This document shows positions 14,760-24,133 of a stretch of DNA of 64,000 nucleotides, piece by piece; the stretch's first letter is position 1, and every line of letters starts with the position of its first letter. The stretch covers positions 434,001 to 498,000 of the forward strand of contig NZ_JAKUVC010000002.1 of the NCBI RefSeq assembly GCF_026781265.1, read 5' to 3'. The notes under the pieces are model-generated. The model did no database searches. It was not told the origin of the DNA and saw only the letters and a list, made by a program, of their open reading frames with translations. A program made the position numbers and the translations under genes. This stretch comes from Streptococcus sanguinis (GTDB taxonomy: Bacteria > Bacillota > Bacilli > Lactobacillales > Streptococcaceae).

Positions 14760-17700
14760 TTATGACTTTTTCTTAGAAAGACGGAAGCCAGCTGACGCTA
14801 GCAAGGTCGCAAATCCAAGATAAGTGAGAAGAGCACTCGAATTGCTTCCAGTTTTAGGCAGTTGCCCTTGAGAAGCTCTCTCTTTGGTTTGGTAGCTGAC
14901 AGATAGCTGCAAGTTGCTTGTTTGCTTACTTGCAAATCTTTGATGCTGCCAAGTTCGGTTTGAAAGAAGCTCAAATTTTTGCGCTGTTTGAACAGTAATT
15001 TCTGCAGGAGGTGTCGAAACACTAACCTGATTGGATGCTATCCGGTATTGATTATTAATCAGCAAGCTGAAATGATTGGTATAGGTTCTGCCTGGATACA
15101 AGAGTCGACCAACTGCTGCTGGAGCTAGCGTTTCGGTAGCAGTATTCAAATCAGCATTGTAGCGTTCAAGCAAACCTGGTGCAGCAACAAAAGTCAAGAC
15201 TCTGGTGCTCGGGTCATAAGAAACCTCGTAACCAGGACTTTTCGCTCTAGTCGCTTCTAGATCCAATTCAAAACCTTCTGGCAGGCGATCCTCCAATACG
15301 AAAGAATGAATTGGCTGGCGATAAGCAGGCAAAGCATCCGTTACCAGATTAAGGACAGCAAAACTTCCCTGGCTAACCTCTTGTTGATGAATATTCTTCT
15401 TGGACTCATCCTCCAACTCTTCTCTGACTTTTAACTGGATAAAGAGCTGGTTATAATGATAAGTTTGAGTCGGTGCTTGCGGACGGCTTGGCAAAGCTTG
15501 ATAGCTAGGTTCAGCCGGCTTTTGAGGAAGCTCTTTATAATTCGGCTTGTCAGGCTCCTCCATCAAAGGCAAGTCACTTTCTCTGACAGGTGACTGGGGC
15601 TCAGGCTGAAGAACTGGTTCTTTAGGGAGCTGTGGTTCCTGCAGATAGCTTGGCTCCTGAGGCAGGTCCTCTAAAGCAATTTCTTCTTCATAAACAGGCG
15701 GTTTCGGAGCCTCACCAGTGTTTACTTCAGGATCTTTTTGAGGTTTTTCTGGTTCCTTCAAATAAGAAGGTCGTTGAGGTTCCTGTGGCAGCGCTTCTTC
15801 AACCGGAGTTTGCGGAAGGCTCAGCAAGGGCAGCTCCTCCTCATAAGTTGGCTCTTCAACTACAGCCGGCTCTATCAATAGAGGAGGGGAGCTAGGTTCT
15901 TCTGGCACCTCCTGATAAGCTGGCGCCTGCGGTTGAAGCGGCTCAGCCTTATAAGTCGGCTCTTGCGGTAAAACTTCCAAATCTCTTTCCGGTAGAGCTA
16001 CTAGTTCCTCAGGCCGACTTGGAAGAGCAAGAGGCTGAGTTTCTGTCGGCTGGCTAGGAAGTTCTTGATAGGCTGGCTGAGCTGGCTCTTCTGGCAAAGA
16101 TTGATAAACCAGCTGAATTGGAAGAGGCTGCAGTGCCTTGAGCTCTTCATAGGTTGGCTCTTGTGGTTGAGCGATCTCAGTCGGAGCGACAGGCTTCATT
16201 GGGACACCTTTAGCTTTAATATCTGAGTTAAATACAAACCAAGCAGAACCCCGATTTCGTGAACCAATATCAAAGGAAATGACATCGCCCTGTGCCTTAC
16301 CGACAATAGCGCCATACCAGTTATAAGGACTAGTAGGTGTATCCCACTTATTATACTCAAAGCGAGAGCCTTCCTTCTCATGGTTAATAGAAATATCGGC
16401 ATGAACACTGGTATCTGGGTGAATGTTAATAGCTGATCCTGTGATAGGAACATATTCACCATTAAAATTCTTGATGTACTCAATCGCAGCTTTATTCGTA
16501 TTTAAAGATGAGAAGCTGACAAGCGAATCTGTCATATCAAGCTTTTCTCCTGCCTCATCGAAAAACTCCGCTTGGACATTGACTCGAGATTGGCCATGAA
16601 AATCCAAGGTCCACACAGTCAAAGTCGGATCCTTAACCAAGAAAACTGGCAGCTTATCCTGGCTCTTCGTTGATTCTTTAAGAGTATAAGTGTAAACAAC
16701 TTTAGCGATTTTCTTGCCTTGAATACTGGAATTTTTGATATTGGTATAAGTAGCTACCAGAGGCACATCTTTTTGCAAAACGACTTTAGTCTGATGTTCT
16801 TTCCCTTTTAAAACACTGGTCAAATCAGTTATTCCTTGTTTGTCCATTCCCCAAGAACGAACCTCATCAGTCAGCTCATCATTGGTATAGGTTCTAATAG
16901 AGGGATCAAGTGTCAAGACGGCCTGGGGCTCAGATTTAAAAACAAATGGCTGGCTTTCAACCTTACTGAGATAGCCTTCTTCATTTTTCTTAGCTTCAGC
17001 TTCCTGCAACTCTCTCTCAAAAGTCACAAGAGCTGCATCATACTTAGTTTTGGCAGTATCATAGGCAGCTTTTGCCTTCTTATATTCTTCTAAGAGCTTA
17101 TCATAGTAAGCTTTCAAGCGGGCATTTTTTTCCTTAATGCTTGCATTTTCCTGCTCAATCACTGCGTTCTGCGCTGAAATAGCCGCAAGGTTTACCTCAT
17201 AGTCTTCTTTTATTCTTTGATTTTCTGCTTCAATTCTTGCAAGATTTTCTTGGTAGTCCGCTAATTCTGCCTGATAAGCAGCTAATTTATTATTGTTTTC
17301 CGTCTCGATCCGAGCAGTTTCTTCTTGGTAGGTAAACAAGGCTTTCTCATATGCTTCTTGATTTTTCTGGTTGCTTTCGGTGATTCGAGCCACATCCTGC
17401 TCATATTGGGCTAATTGATTTTTATAAAGCTCTTGTTTTTCCTGATTTTGCTGACGAAGCTGGGCGTTTTCAGCTTCAATGGCAGCATTACGGGCTGTTA
17501 CTTCTGCTTTTTCAGTCTCATAGGCAGTTTGCCGCTTCTTATTTTCAGCTTGAATACGCTCAAGTTCAGCTTGATAAGCAGTCAAAGCCACTTGATAATC
17601 TCTTTCTTTGGCATCATTAGCAGCTTGGATTTCAGAGCGATTCTTTTGATAAGCAGCTAATTTATTCTCATAGTCTTTCTCGGCAGCTTGATTTTTTTGT

Positions 17701-18962
17701 CGAATCTCAGCCAATCGTTCTTGATAAGCAGCTAAATCAGCCTGATACTGCTCCTTTAAGGCTGCATTTTTCTTCTGAACAGCTAGATTTTGGGTCTCAA
17801 TCTCTTTGTTCTGCTCTTGGATTTTAGCCAAGGCTGTCTCATAAGATTGTTGAGCTGCTTGATTGTCTCTTTGAATGCGTTCTACTTCCTGTTGGTAAGC
17901 CGTCAATTCTGACTGATACTGCTGCTCTAGCTCAGCATTTTCTTTCTGAACCCGAGCCAATTCTTTCTCATAGTCAGCCAAGGCAGCTTGATAAACAGCT
18001 TCTTTTTCTGCCTTAACCTGAGTCAGTCTGGATACTTCAGCTTCATACTGCTTGACTGCTTCCTGATAGGCCTTTTCAGCTGCCTGATTTCGTTCTGCAA
18101 TGGCTGCATTTTCAGCTTGGGCAGCTTTGTTGTGAGCTGAGACCTGAGCAAGCTTTTCATCATAGCGACGCTTTACTTGAGCATTCTTCTCCTGAGTAGC
18201 TTTCAGCTCTGTAGTATAGCTCTCCATAGCAGTTTGGTAGTCTGCTTTCGCTTGAGCATTTTCTTGCAAAATCCGTGAACGCTCCTCTTGATAGGCTGCT
18301 AAAGCTGCTTGATAGGAGGCTTCTTTCTCTTGATTGATTTTTACTATACGGGTCAATTCTGCTTGATAAGCCGTCCGCTTCTGTTCATATTCCGCCTCTA
18401 GCTGAGCATTTTCAGCTTGAATACGGTTGGACTCTTGTGCATAGGAAGCCAGAGCCTTGTCATATTGATCTTTCAAGGCTTGATTGGCAGACTCTTTCTG
18501 ACTGAGTTCTTTCTCATAAGTCTTCAGTTGCTCCTGATAAGCTGCTGTGGTTTCACGTATTTCCTTGACTTGGGTCGCATAATCTGCTAGCGCTGTCTCA
18601 CGTTTACTAGCAGCTTCTTCTGGATTTCTAGCTGTTCCTAAATCAACAGTCGATTCCTGCTTTAGCTGGATACCTGCTTTCTCAGCCTCTACCAAAGCTT
18701 GGTCCATTTCCGCATGGGAAACCTCCAAGGGAAGCTTGCCTTGATTTACAGACTCTGACTGAACAGGGGCAGCAGTCGGCTGGGGTGCTTCGGTTGGTGA
18801 AAGTGCAGCTTCAGAAAGGGAAGACTGATCTGCTGCTTCTGCTGCCTTTTCCTCAGCCTGAACCGACCCAGCAGCTAGCAACAAAGCTGCACCCAAAACA
18901 GCTCCGCACAAACCCTTAGAAAGGCGGCTCTTGCGGAAGCCATAGACTATTTTCTTTTCCAT
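14760..18962 (-). CDS. Antigen I/II-family LPXTG surface adhesin
   Basis: A 1400-residue cell-wall protein. Residues 1-36 are a signal peptide (GFRKSRLSKGLCGAVLGAAL, cleavage near VQA). Residues about 95-655 are Ala/Gln/Glu-rich coiled coil, matching the A-repeats of the SspA/SspB/PAc family. Residues about 665-920 form a GbpC/Spa-like V domain (starting near SQPFVFKSEPQ). Residues about 940-1160 are a Pro-rich region with repeated EPxY(x)E and LPxxP units. One domain (about 1160-1350) resembles the isopeptide-forming C domains, and LPKTG, a hydrophobic helix and a basic tail end the protein. Usual members reach about 1500-1650 residues, so this one seems short of C-terminal domains. The ATG at 18962 has GGAG seven bases upstream. 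Family members bind salivary glycoproteins, collagen or other bacteria. It may correspond to SspC/SspD-type proteins of S. sanguinis. Confidence 0.9.
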   Translation of the reverse strand: MEKKIVYGFRKSRLSKGLCGAVLGAALLLAAGSVQAEEKAAEAADQSSLSEAALSPTEAPQPTAAPVQSESVNQGKLPLEVSHAEMDQALVEAEKAGIQLKQESTVDLGTARNPEEAASKRETALADYATQVKEIRETTAAYQEQLKTYEKELSQKESANQALKDQYDKALASYAQESNRIQAENAQLEAEYEQKRTAYQAELTRIVKINQEKEASYQAALAAYQEERSRILQENAQAKADYQTAMESYTTELKATQEKNAQVKRRYDEKLAQVSAHNKAAQAENAAIAERNQAAEKAYQEAVKQYEAEVSRLTQVKAEKEAVYQAALADYEKELARVQKENAELEQQYQSELTAYQQEVERIQRDNQAAQQSYETALAKIQEQNKEIETQNLAVQKKNAALKEQYQADLAAYQERLAEIRQKNQAAEKDYENKLAAYQKNRSEIQAANDAKERDYQVALTAYQAELERIQAENKKRQTAYETEKAEVTARNAAIEAENAQLRQQNQEKQELYKNQLAQYEQDVARITESNQKNQEAYEKALFTYQEETARIETENNNKLAAYQAELADYQENLARIEAENQRIKEDYEVNLAAISAQNAVIEQENASIKEKNARLKAYYDKLLEEYKKAKAAYDTAKTKYDAALVTFERELQEAEAKKNEEGYLSKVESQPFVFKSEPQAVLTLDPSIRTYTNDELTDEVRSWGMDKQGITDLTSVLKGKEHQTKVVLQKDVPLVATYTNIKNSSIQGKKIAKVVYTYTLKESTKSQDKLPVFLVKDPTLTVWTLDFHGQSRVNVQAEFFDEAGEKLDMTDSLVSFSSLNTNKAAIEYIKNFNGEYVPITGSAINIHPDTSVHADISINHEKEGSRFEYNKWDTPTSPYNWYGAIVGKAQGDVISFDIGSRNRGSAWFVFNSDIKAKGVPMKPVAPTEIAQPQEPTYEELKALQPLPIQLVYQSLPEEPAQPAYQELPSQPTETQPLALPSRPEELVALPERDLEVLPQEPTYKAEPLQPQAPAYQEVPEEPSSPPLLIEPAVVEEPTYEEELPLLSLPQTPVEEALPQEPQRPSYLKEPEKPQKDPEVNTGEAPKPPVYEEEIALEDLPQEPSYLQEPQLPKEPVLQPEPQSPVRESDLPLMEEPDKPNYKELPQKPAEPSYQALPSRPQAPTQTYHYNQLFIQLKVREELEDESKKNIHQQEVSQGSFAVLNLVTDALPAYRQPIHSFVLEDRLPEGFELDLEATRAKSPGYEVSYDPSTRVLTFVAAPGLLERYNADLNTATETLAPAAVGRLLYPGRTYTNHFSLLINNQYRIASNQVSVSTPPAEITVQTAQKFELLSNRTWQHQRFASKQTSNLQLSVSYQTKERASQGQLPKTGSNSSALLTYLGFATLLASAGFRLSKKKS
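15480..16190 (-). repeat. Proline-rich P-like repeat region of the adhesin
   Basis: More than fifteen short imperfect units of the type (Q/E)EPxYxE-L-P alternate with LPxxP blocks. They are far less regular than the three tandem 39-residue P-repeats of classical antigen I/II. In those proteins the P region forms a polyproline helix that packs against the A-repeat helix. Confidence 0.75.
17010..18680 (-). repeat. Alanine-rich coiled-coil A-repeat region of the adhesin
   Basis: A long heptad-like array with units such as AYQAEL, RIQAENA and NAQLxxxYEQ recurring about every 21 residues over about 550 residues. It contains no helix-breaking Pro. This matches the stalk helix of antigen I/II proteins, though the units are degenerate instead of near-identical. 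Confidence 0.8.
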
Positions 18963-19067
18963 TATAAACTCCATTTCTCCTTTAAACAGTTACCTGTTTA
19001 TTGTCCATATTGTTATATTTTATCAGAGCAAAGGCAAATAAGCAATGTTTAAATACTCAAAATGATA

Positions 19068-19106
19068 AAGAAAAAGCCTGAGATAGATAATATCTCAGAC
19101 TTTCTT
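19068..19106 (-). terminator. Terminator of pepN
   Basis: Minus strand: GTCTGAGATA pairs with TATCTCAGGC around a five-base loop, followed by TTTTTCTTT. It begins about 20 bases past the pepN stop. Confidence 0.85.
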
Positions 19107-19125
19107 GTCAATTTAATTAAATCGA

Positions 19126-21666
19126 TCAAATCGCAGCTCGAATTGCTTTTTCCACTGCTTCTTTCTCGCGCTTCACTAGTTCAACACGCGCAGCGATTTC
19201 CTTGATTCCCATGCTGATGTTTCGGCTAATCGCCATATCATCCAACTGTGGCTCAAAGAAGGCTTTGTACTCTGCCAATCTCTTCTCTGTCTTGAAGACC
19301 ACTGCTGGGCTAATGACAAAGCTATCAAAGCTCATATCACCACCTAGCGCTGCCTTGATCCAGTCCCAATTCTCACGCGCCCAAGACCATACTGCTTCTT
19401 GAGTAAAATCACGGCTGAGGAAACGGGCATACCAAGCTGACAAATCCTGCGGTTTCACAGTAAATTTATCTTTCCAAGTCGCTAAAAGTTCATCCAAGGT
19501 TTCCTTGTTCTTCGTATAAGAAAGGGCTGTAGAAAGAGCATTTTTGAAGCTTCCATCATTTGAAGCGACATAGAGGTCCAGATAAAGCTTGGTCAGCTCC
19601 TTGCTTTCATGATGCTTGATTTGGTTGACCAATACCTGCAGGCGAATAGCGGCAGGGAGTTTTTCCAAATTATCACGATAGCTATCAAAAATCTGACTTG
19701 CTTGAGCTTTAGCTGTCTCATCGTCCGCCTTAATCATATTACCCACAATCAGCTGACGAACCATCTCATCCTCATCACTTTCGCCTTCCTGTTTTTCAAA
19801 ACCAAGACGGTCGAAATTACTTTGACTGAGAATTTTCAGCAGGGCTTTGTAATCTTCTTCAGTCTGACTGCCTTCATCAACAAAGCGATTCAACCCTTCC
19901 AGCACTTGGGAAACAGCTGAAACCACCATATAAGAAGTTTCGTTTGCTAGCTTGCTGATAACTGGCAGCAGGTCCGCATAGGAAATCTTACCTGACTCTG
20001 CTAGAAGTCGGCGCTCCTGCACGATTTGCAGTTTACTGATATTGTCTAAAGAGCTGAGATTATTCAGAAGAGCATCCAGCAACTCACCCTGATAATCTGT
20101 AATATAGTGGGCAGTGTTTTCTGTATTAAGGCGCAGGGCTCCTTCATTTTGCGCTGCCAAGGCTGCATAATTAGGAATTTCCAGTCTTTCTGTCGTCAGA
20201 GTATCAGGCAGTCCTTGCCAATGGCTATTGAGCGGTACTGGCCAGAGGCGACCTTTGTCTTCGTGCTCCCCAATGAAGAACTGCTTCTGGGTCAAAATCA
20301 AGCAGTCATTTTCAACCTTAGCAGTGACAACTGGATACCCCGGCTGCTCCAGCCAAGCATCCATAAAGGCAGCTACATCACGGCCAGAAGCTTGAGAAAG
20401 ATCGTCCCAGAGGTCACGACCGATGGTATTGCCATACTGATGCTTCTCAAAATAGGCGCCTAGCCCCTTACGGAAGGCATCATCTCCCAACCAACGGCGT
20501 AGCATGTGCATAAGACGGCTACCCTTGGCATAGACGATCGCTCCATCAAAAAGAGTATTGATTTCATCAGGGTGTTTGACCTCTACATGGACTGACTGGA
20601 CGCCATCTGTCGCGTCACGCTTGAGGGCATAAGGAGCCCCACTGGTCTGGAAATCTTCAAAAATCTTCCAGCTAGGCTCAATCGCATCAACTGAGACATA
20701 CTCCATCATATTAGCAAAACTTTCATTGAGCCAAAGGTCATCCCACCACTTCATGGTCACTAGATTTCCGAACCATTGGTGGGCTAATTCGTGTGCAACA
20801 ACCAAGGCAACTGTCTGACGGCTTAGAGCTGTTGAATTTTCATCCACCAACAAATAGATTTCCCGATAGGTCACCAAGCCCCAATTTTCCATAGCCCCAG
20901 CAGAAAAGTCTGGCAGAGCCACATGAAGGGATTGAGGAATAGGATACTTGACTCCATAATATTCTTCGTAAAATTCAATACAGCGAACCGCAATGTCCAA
21001 AGCAAACTCTAGATTGCTGATTGGGTGGGCCTTGGTCGCATAAACTCCTACCAAAGTTCCATTCTTAGTTTTAGCAGTAATTCCTTGCATATCACCTGCA
21101 GCAAAAGCCAAGAGATAGGAAGACATACGTGGAGTCGTTTCAAACTTCCAAACGCCAGTCGCTTTGCGGTTTTCAACATCAATTTCCGGCATATTAGACA
21201 GAGCCAACTCACCCTCTGCTTGGTCAAATTTCAAAGCCAAATCAAAAGTTGCCTTAGCCTCTGGCTCATCCACACTCGGAAAGGCTTCGCGGGCAAAGTG
21301 ACTCTCAAACTGCGTAGAGATAATCTCTTTTTTCACACCATCAACCGTGTAGTAAGATGGGTAAATCCCCGTCATATTGTCCGTAATCTTACCAGTATAA
21401 GTTATTGTCACCACTACAGGCCCGGCCGCTTCCAGCTCGATATAAAGAGCTTCATTGTCCTTATCAAGAGTGAAAGGACGAGCTTGGCCAGCTACCTCTA
21501 CAGCTTCAACTGTCAAATCTTTTTGATGTAAGGAAACCTTACTCGTCTTAGCTTCCCCAGTAATGGTCACCTTGCCTGAAAAAGTCTTGTCGGCACGATT
21601 CAGATCCAAAAAGAGATCATAGTGCTCAGGAACAAAAGTTTCAATAAAATGTTTAACTGCTTGCAT
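19126..21666 (-). CDS. pepN: Lysyl/aminopeptidase N (M1 family)
   Basis: A cytoplasmic M1 zinc aminopeptidase of 846 residues, the length of lactococcal and streptococcal PepN. It removes N-terminal residues from peptides taken up by the cell. The exopeptidase motif GAMENWG is near residue 255 and the zinc site HELAHQWFGN, followed by the downstream Glu in NESFA, is near residues 290-315. Helical domain 4 fills the C-terminal third. The chosen ATG at 21666 (MQAVKHFIETFVPEHYDLF) has GAGGAG six bases upstream; a longer frame of 19 codons has no support. In pneumococcus pepN is directly upstream of ciaRH, whereas here an adhesin and accessory genes separate them. Confidence 0.97.
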   Translation of the reverse strand: MQAVKHFIETFVPEHYDLFLDLNRADKTFSGKVTITGEAKTSKVSLHQKDLTVEAVEVAGQARPFTLDKDNEALYIELEAAGPVVVTITYTGKITDNMTGIYPSYYTVDGVKKEIISTQFESHFAREAFPSVDEPEAKATFDLALKFDQAEGELALSNMPEIDVENRKATGVWKFETTPRMSSYLLAFAAGDMQGITAKTKNGTLVGVYATKAHPISNLEFALDIAVRCIEFYEEYYGVKYPIPQSLHVALPDFSAGAMENWGLVTYREIYLLVDENSTALSRQTVALVVAHELAHQWFGNLVTMKWWDDLWLNESFANMMEYVSVDAIEPSWKIFEDFQTSGAPYALKRDATDGVQSVHVEVKHPDEINTLFDGAIVYAKGSRLMHMLRRWLGDDAFRKGLGAYFEKHQYGNTIGRDLWDDLSQASGRDVAAFMDAWLEQPGYPVVTAKVENDCLILTQKQFFIGEHEDKGRLWPVPLNSHWQGLPDTLTTERLEIPNYAALAAQNEGALRLNTENTAHYITDYQGELLDALLNNLSSLDNISKLQIVQERRLLAESGKISYADLLPVISKLANETSYMVVSAVSQVLEGLNRFVDEGSQTEEDYKALLKILSQSNFDRLGFEKQEGESDEDEMVRQLIVGNMIKADDETAKAQASQIFDSYRDNLEKLPAAIRLQVLVNQIKHHESKELTKLYLDLYVASNDGSFKNALSTALSYTKNKETLDELLATWKDKFTVKPQDLSAWYARFLSRDFTQEAVWSWARENWDWIKAALGGDMSFDSFVISPAVVFKTEKRLAEYKAFFEPQLDDMAISRNISMGIKEIAARVELVKREKEAVEKAIRAAI

Positions 21667-21776
21667 CAGCTTCTCCTCATCTAGCGAACAACGTAGCAAG
21701 ATTACTCTGCCATTCTTGTCCACTTATAATCTGTTATTATTGTATCATATTTAAAGGATTTCAGTGCAGAATAAAT

Positions 21777-21808
21777 GTAAACAAAAAGACAGGGGAATAA
21801 CCTGTCTT
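21777..21808 (-). terminator. Terminator of the pst-phoU operon
   Basis: Minus strand: AAGACAGG pairs with CCTGTCTT around a seven-base loop and is followed by TTTGTTT. It lies just past the phoU stop. Confidence 0.85.
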
Positions 21809-21817
21809 CATTTATCA

Positions 21818-22471
21818 TCACAACTCAATAATTTTACCTGTTTCAAAGTAAACAACCCATTCACAGATATTCTTGGCATAGTCGCCGATTCGTTCCAAGT
21901 AAGAGATAACTTGGAAGTAGTCGCGGCCAGTCACAATCAGCTCTGGATTTTGTTTGATTTCCTCAGTAGCAAGATCGCGAATATCATCAAAGTATTGGTT
22001 GATTTTCTCATCCATAGCTGCTACAGCATAAGCTTGGTCTACATTTCCATTGAGGTAGACGTTCAGAGTTTCTTCAACGAAATTCTTAACATCGCGCCCC
22101 ATCTTGCTGATGGCATCTTCTACAGACTCGATGCGAACTTCTCCCTTCATCCGAACAGTAGCTTTGGCGATAGATACGGCATGGTCACCCATCCGTTCCA
22201 AGTCACTGCTGGCCTTTAGCACGGTGATAACGGTCCGCAAGTCCTGAGAAACAGGCTGTTGCAGGGCGATGATTTCCAGAGATTTTTTCTCCAGTTTCAC
22301 TTCGTAGTCATTGACTTCAGCATCGTCTTCAATGACCTGACGAGCCAGTTCACGGTCATGTGTGACAAAGGCACGCACTGTCCGGTTAATCTGCGATAGG
22401 ACTTCGTTTCCCATCGCGTAGAATTGATTATGAAGTTTTTCTAAATCTTCTTCAAATTGTACTCTAAGCAT
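21818..22471 (-). CDS. phoU: Phosphate signalling/transport regulator PhoU
   Basis: A 217-residue all-helical protein made of two PhoU repeats (about residues 15-105 and 120-205), each with the family's acidic metal-binding clusters, for example DLERMGDHAVSIAK and YLERIGDYAKNICEW. PhoU dampens phosphate uptake by the Pst transporter and links it to Pho signalling and persistence. It is the last gene of the pst operon, 14 bases after the first pstB. The paired (S/D)LERxGDHA-type motif makes the assignment secure. In streptococci the link to a PhoR-type kinase differs from the E. coli model, and no such kinase is seen nearby. Confidence 0.96.
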   Translation of the reverse strand: MLRVQFEEDLEKLHNQFYAMGNEVLSQINRTVRAFVTHDRELARQVIEDDAEVNDYEVKLEKKSLEIIALQQPVSQDLRTVITVLKASSDLERMGDHAVSIAKATVRMKGEVRIESVEDAISKMGRDVKNFVEETLNVYLNGNVDQAYAVAAMDEKINQYFDDIRDLATEEIKQNPELIVTGRDYFQVISYLERIGDYAKNICEWVVYFETGKIIEL

Positions 22472-22485
22472 AAGATTCCTTTCTG

Positions 22486-23244
22486 TTATCCGAATTTACC
22501 AGTAATGTAATCTTCGGTCTCTTTATGGGCTGGATTGAGGAACATCTTCTTGGTTTCATTAAATTCAATCAAGTCTCCACCAAGGAAGAAGCCGGTCTTT
22601 TCAGAAATCCGAGACGCCTGCTGCATGGAGCGAGTGACCAAAAGCATGGTATATTTGTCTTTCAGGCTGTAGAGGGTTTCCTCGATTTTCCCAGCAGAGA
22701 TTGGGTCCAAGGCGGAAGTAGGCTCGTCCAAGAGAATAATCTTAGGACTAGTAGCTAGCACGCGAGCCACACAAACCCGTTGCTGCTGACCACCGGAAAG
22801 ACCAATTGCAGAATCATGCAGCCGGTCCTTGACCTCATCCCAGATAGAAGCTCCAATCAGGGAGCGTTCTACTGCTTCGTCCAAAACAGCCTTGTCCTTG
22901 ACACCATTAATCCGAAGTCCATAAACTACATTTTCATAGATAGTCATAGGGAAAGGATTAGGCTGTTGGAAGACCATTCCGATTTCCTTGCGAAGCTCTA
23001 CCGTATCTGTCCTCGGACCATAGATATTGTGACTGTTATAAATGACCGTTCCTGTAGTCGTTACTTCTGGATTCAGGTCGCCCATTCGGTTGATGGCCTT
23101 GAGCAAGGTTGACTTACCTGAGCCTGACGGGCCAATCAAAGCCGTAATCTCATTTGGCATGAAATCAAGTGAAACGCTATTAAGGGCTTTCTTTTTATTA
23201 TAATAAACCGACAAGTCCTTGACTTGCAAAATAGGTTCTGTCAT
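22486..23244 (-). CDS. pstB: Phosphate ABC transporter ATPase PstB (first copy from the 3' end)
   Basis: A 252-residue ABC ATPase that powers phosphate import through PstC-PstA. It shows Walker [11 protein letters not shown]-loop [12 protein letters not shown], signature LSGGQQQR and Walker B IILLDEP. The switch (H-loop) position reads [12 protein letters not shown]: the usual His is Arg, unlike the second copy. As I recall, pneumococcal PstB of this type has the same change. The ATG at 23244 is preceded by AAGGA; an ATG 15 bases earlier has no site. Two paralogous PstB genes in one operon are common in streptococci. This copy may act as the less active partner of an ATPase heterodimer, which is an inference. 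Confidence 0.93.
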   Translation of the reverse strand: MTEPILQVKDLSVYYNKKKALNSVSLDFMPNEITALIGPSGSGKSTLLKAINRMGDLNPEVTTTGTVIYNSHNIYGPRTDTVELRKEIGMVFQQPNPFPMTIYENVVYGLRINGVKDKAVLDEAVERSLIGASIWDEVKDRLHDSAIGLSGGQQQRVCVARVLATSPKIILLDEPTSALDPISAGKIEETLYSLKDKYTMLLVTRSMQQASRISEKTGFFLGGDLIEFNETKKMFLNPAHKETEDYITGKFG

Positions 23245-23319
23245 ACGTTTTTCCTTCATTTTATTTTACATTCAACCAAAGACTAAGCTTGTTGAACCGT
23301 GATGAATACGGACAGCTGC

Positions 23320-24123
23320 TTAACCAAAGTGGCCTGAAACATAGTCATTAGTGGACTGATGCTTGGCATTTTGGAAAATATTAGCCGTCTTATCATACTC
23401 AATCAAGTCGCCCAGATAGAAGAATCCAGTGTAGTCACTAGCACGGGCAGCCTGCTGCATATTGTGGGTCACAATGATAATGGTATAGTTGTTCTTAAGT
23501 TCGAACATGGTTTCTTCCAGCTGCATGGTCGCAATCGGGTCCAAGGCTGACGCTGGCTCATCCATGAGCAGAATGTTTGGCTTGACCGAGATAGCACGGG
23601 CAATGCAGAGCCGCTGCTGCTGACCGCCAGAGAGGGTTAGGGCTGATTTGTGCAAGTCATCTTTGACTTGGTCCCAAAGCGCCGCTTGCTTGAGCGAAGT
23701 CTCCACAATCTCATCCAGAACCTTTCTATCTCTGACACCAGCCCGTTCATGAGCAAAGGTAATATTTCGATAGATAGACTTGGCAAAAGGATTTGGTCTC
23801 TGGAAAACCATGCCGATATGCTTGCGCATTTCATAAACATTGATTTCAGGCCGGTTGACATCAATCCCCTCATAGAGAATCTCCCCAGTCACATTTGCAA
23901 TATCAATGGTATCGTTCATGCGGTTGAGGCTGCGAAGATAGGTAGATTTACCTGATCCAGACGGGCCAATCAAAGCAGTGATTTTATTTTTTTCAAACTG
24001 CATATCAATGCCCTTGATGGATTCCTTTTTACCATAGTAAACATGCAAATCCTTGGTTGACAGGGCTACCTTTTCTTCAGGAAAAGTAATGATATGTTTT
24101 TCATTCCAATTATATTCTGTCAT
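23320..24123 (-). CDS. pstB: Phosphate ABC transporter ATPase PstB (second copy)
   Basis: A 267-residue PstB with Walker [11 protein letters not shown]-loop GMVFQRPNPFAKS, signature [14 protein letters not shown], Walker B ILLMDEPASALDP and an intact H-loop IIVTHNMQQAARA. Compared with its neighbour it has about 15 extra residues at the N-terminus (MTEYNWNEKHIITFPEEK). It starts 10 bases after pstA. The 75-base gap to the other pstB is the largest in the operon, but I see no clear promoter or terminator there. Together the two ATPases serve one pair of membrane subunits. Confidence 0.95.
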   Translation of the reverse strand: MTEYNWNEKHIITFPEEKVALSTKDLHVYYGKKESIKGIDMQFEKNKITALIGPSGSGKSTYLRSLNRMNDTIDIANVTGEILYEGIDVNRPEINVYEMRKHIGMVFQRPNPFAKSIYRNITFAHERAGVRDRKVLDEIVETSLKQAALWDQVKDDLHKSALTLSGGQQQRLCIARAISVKPNILLMDEPASALDPIATMQLEETMFELKNNYTIIIVTHNMQQAARASDYTGFFYLGDLIEYDKTANIFQNAKHQSTNDYVSGHFG

Positions 24124-24133
24124 TTCTTCTCCT

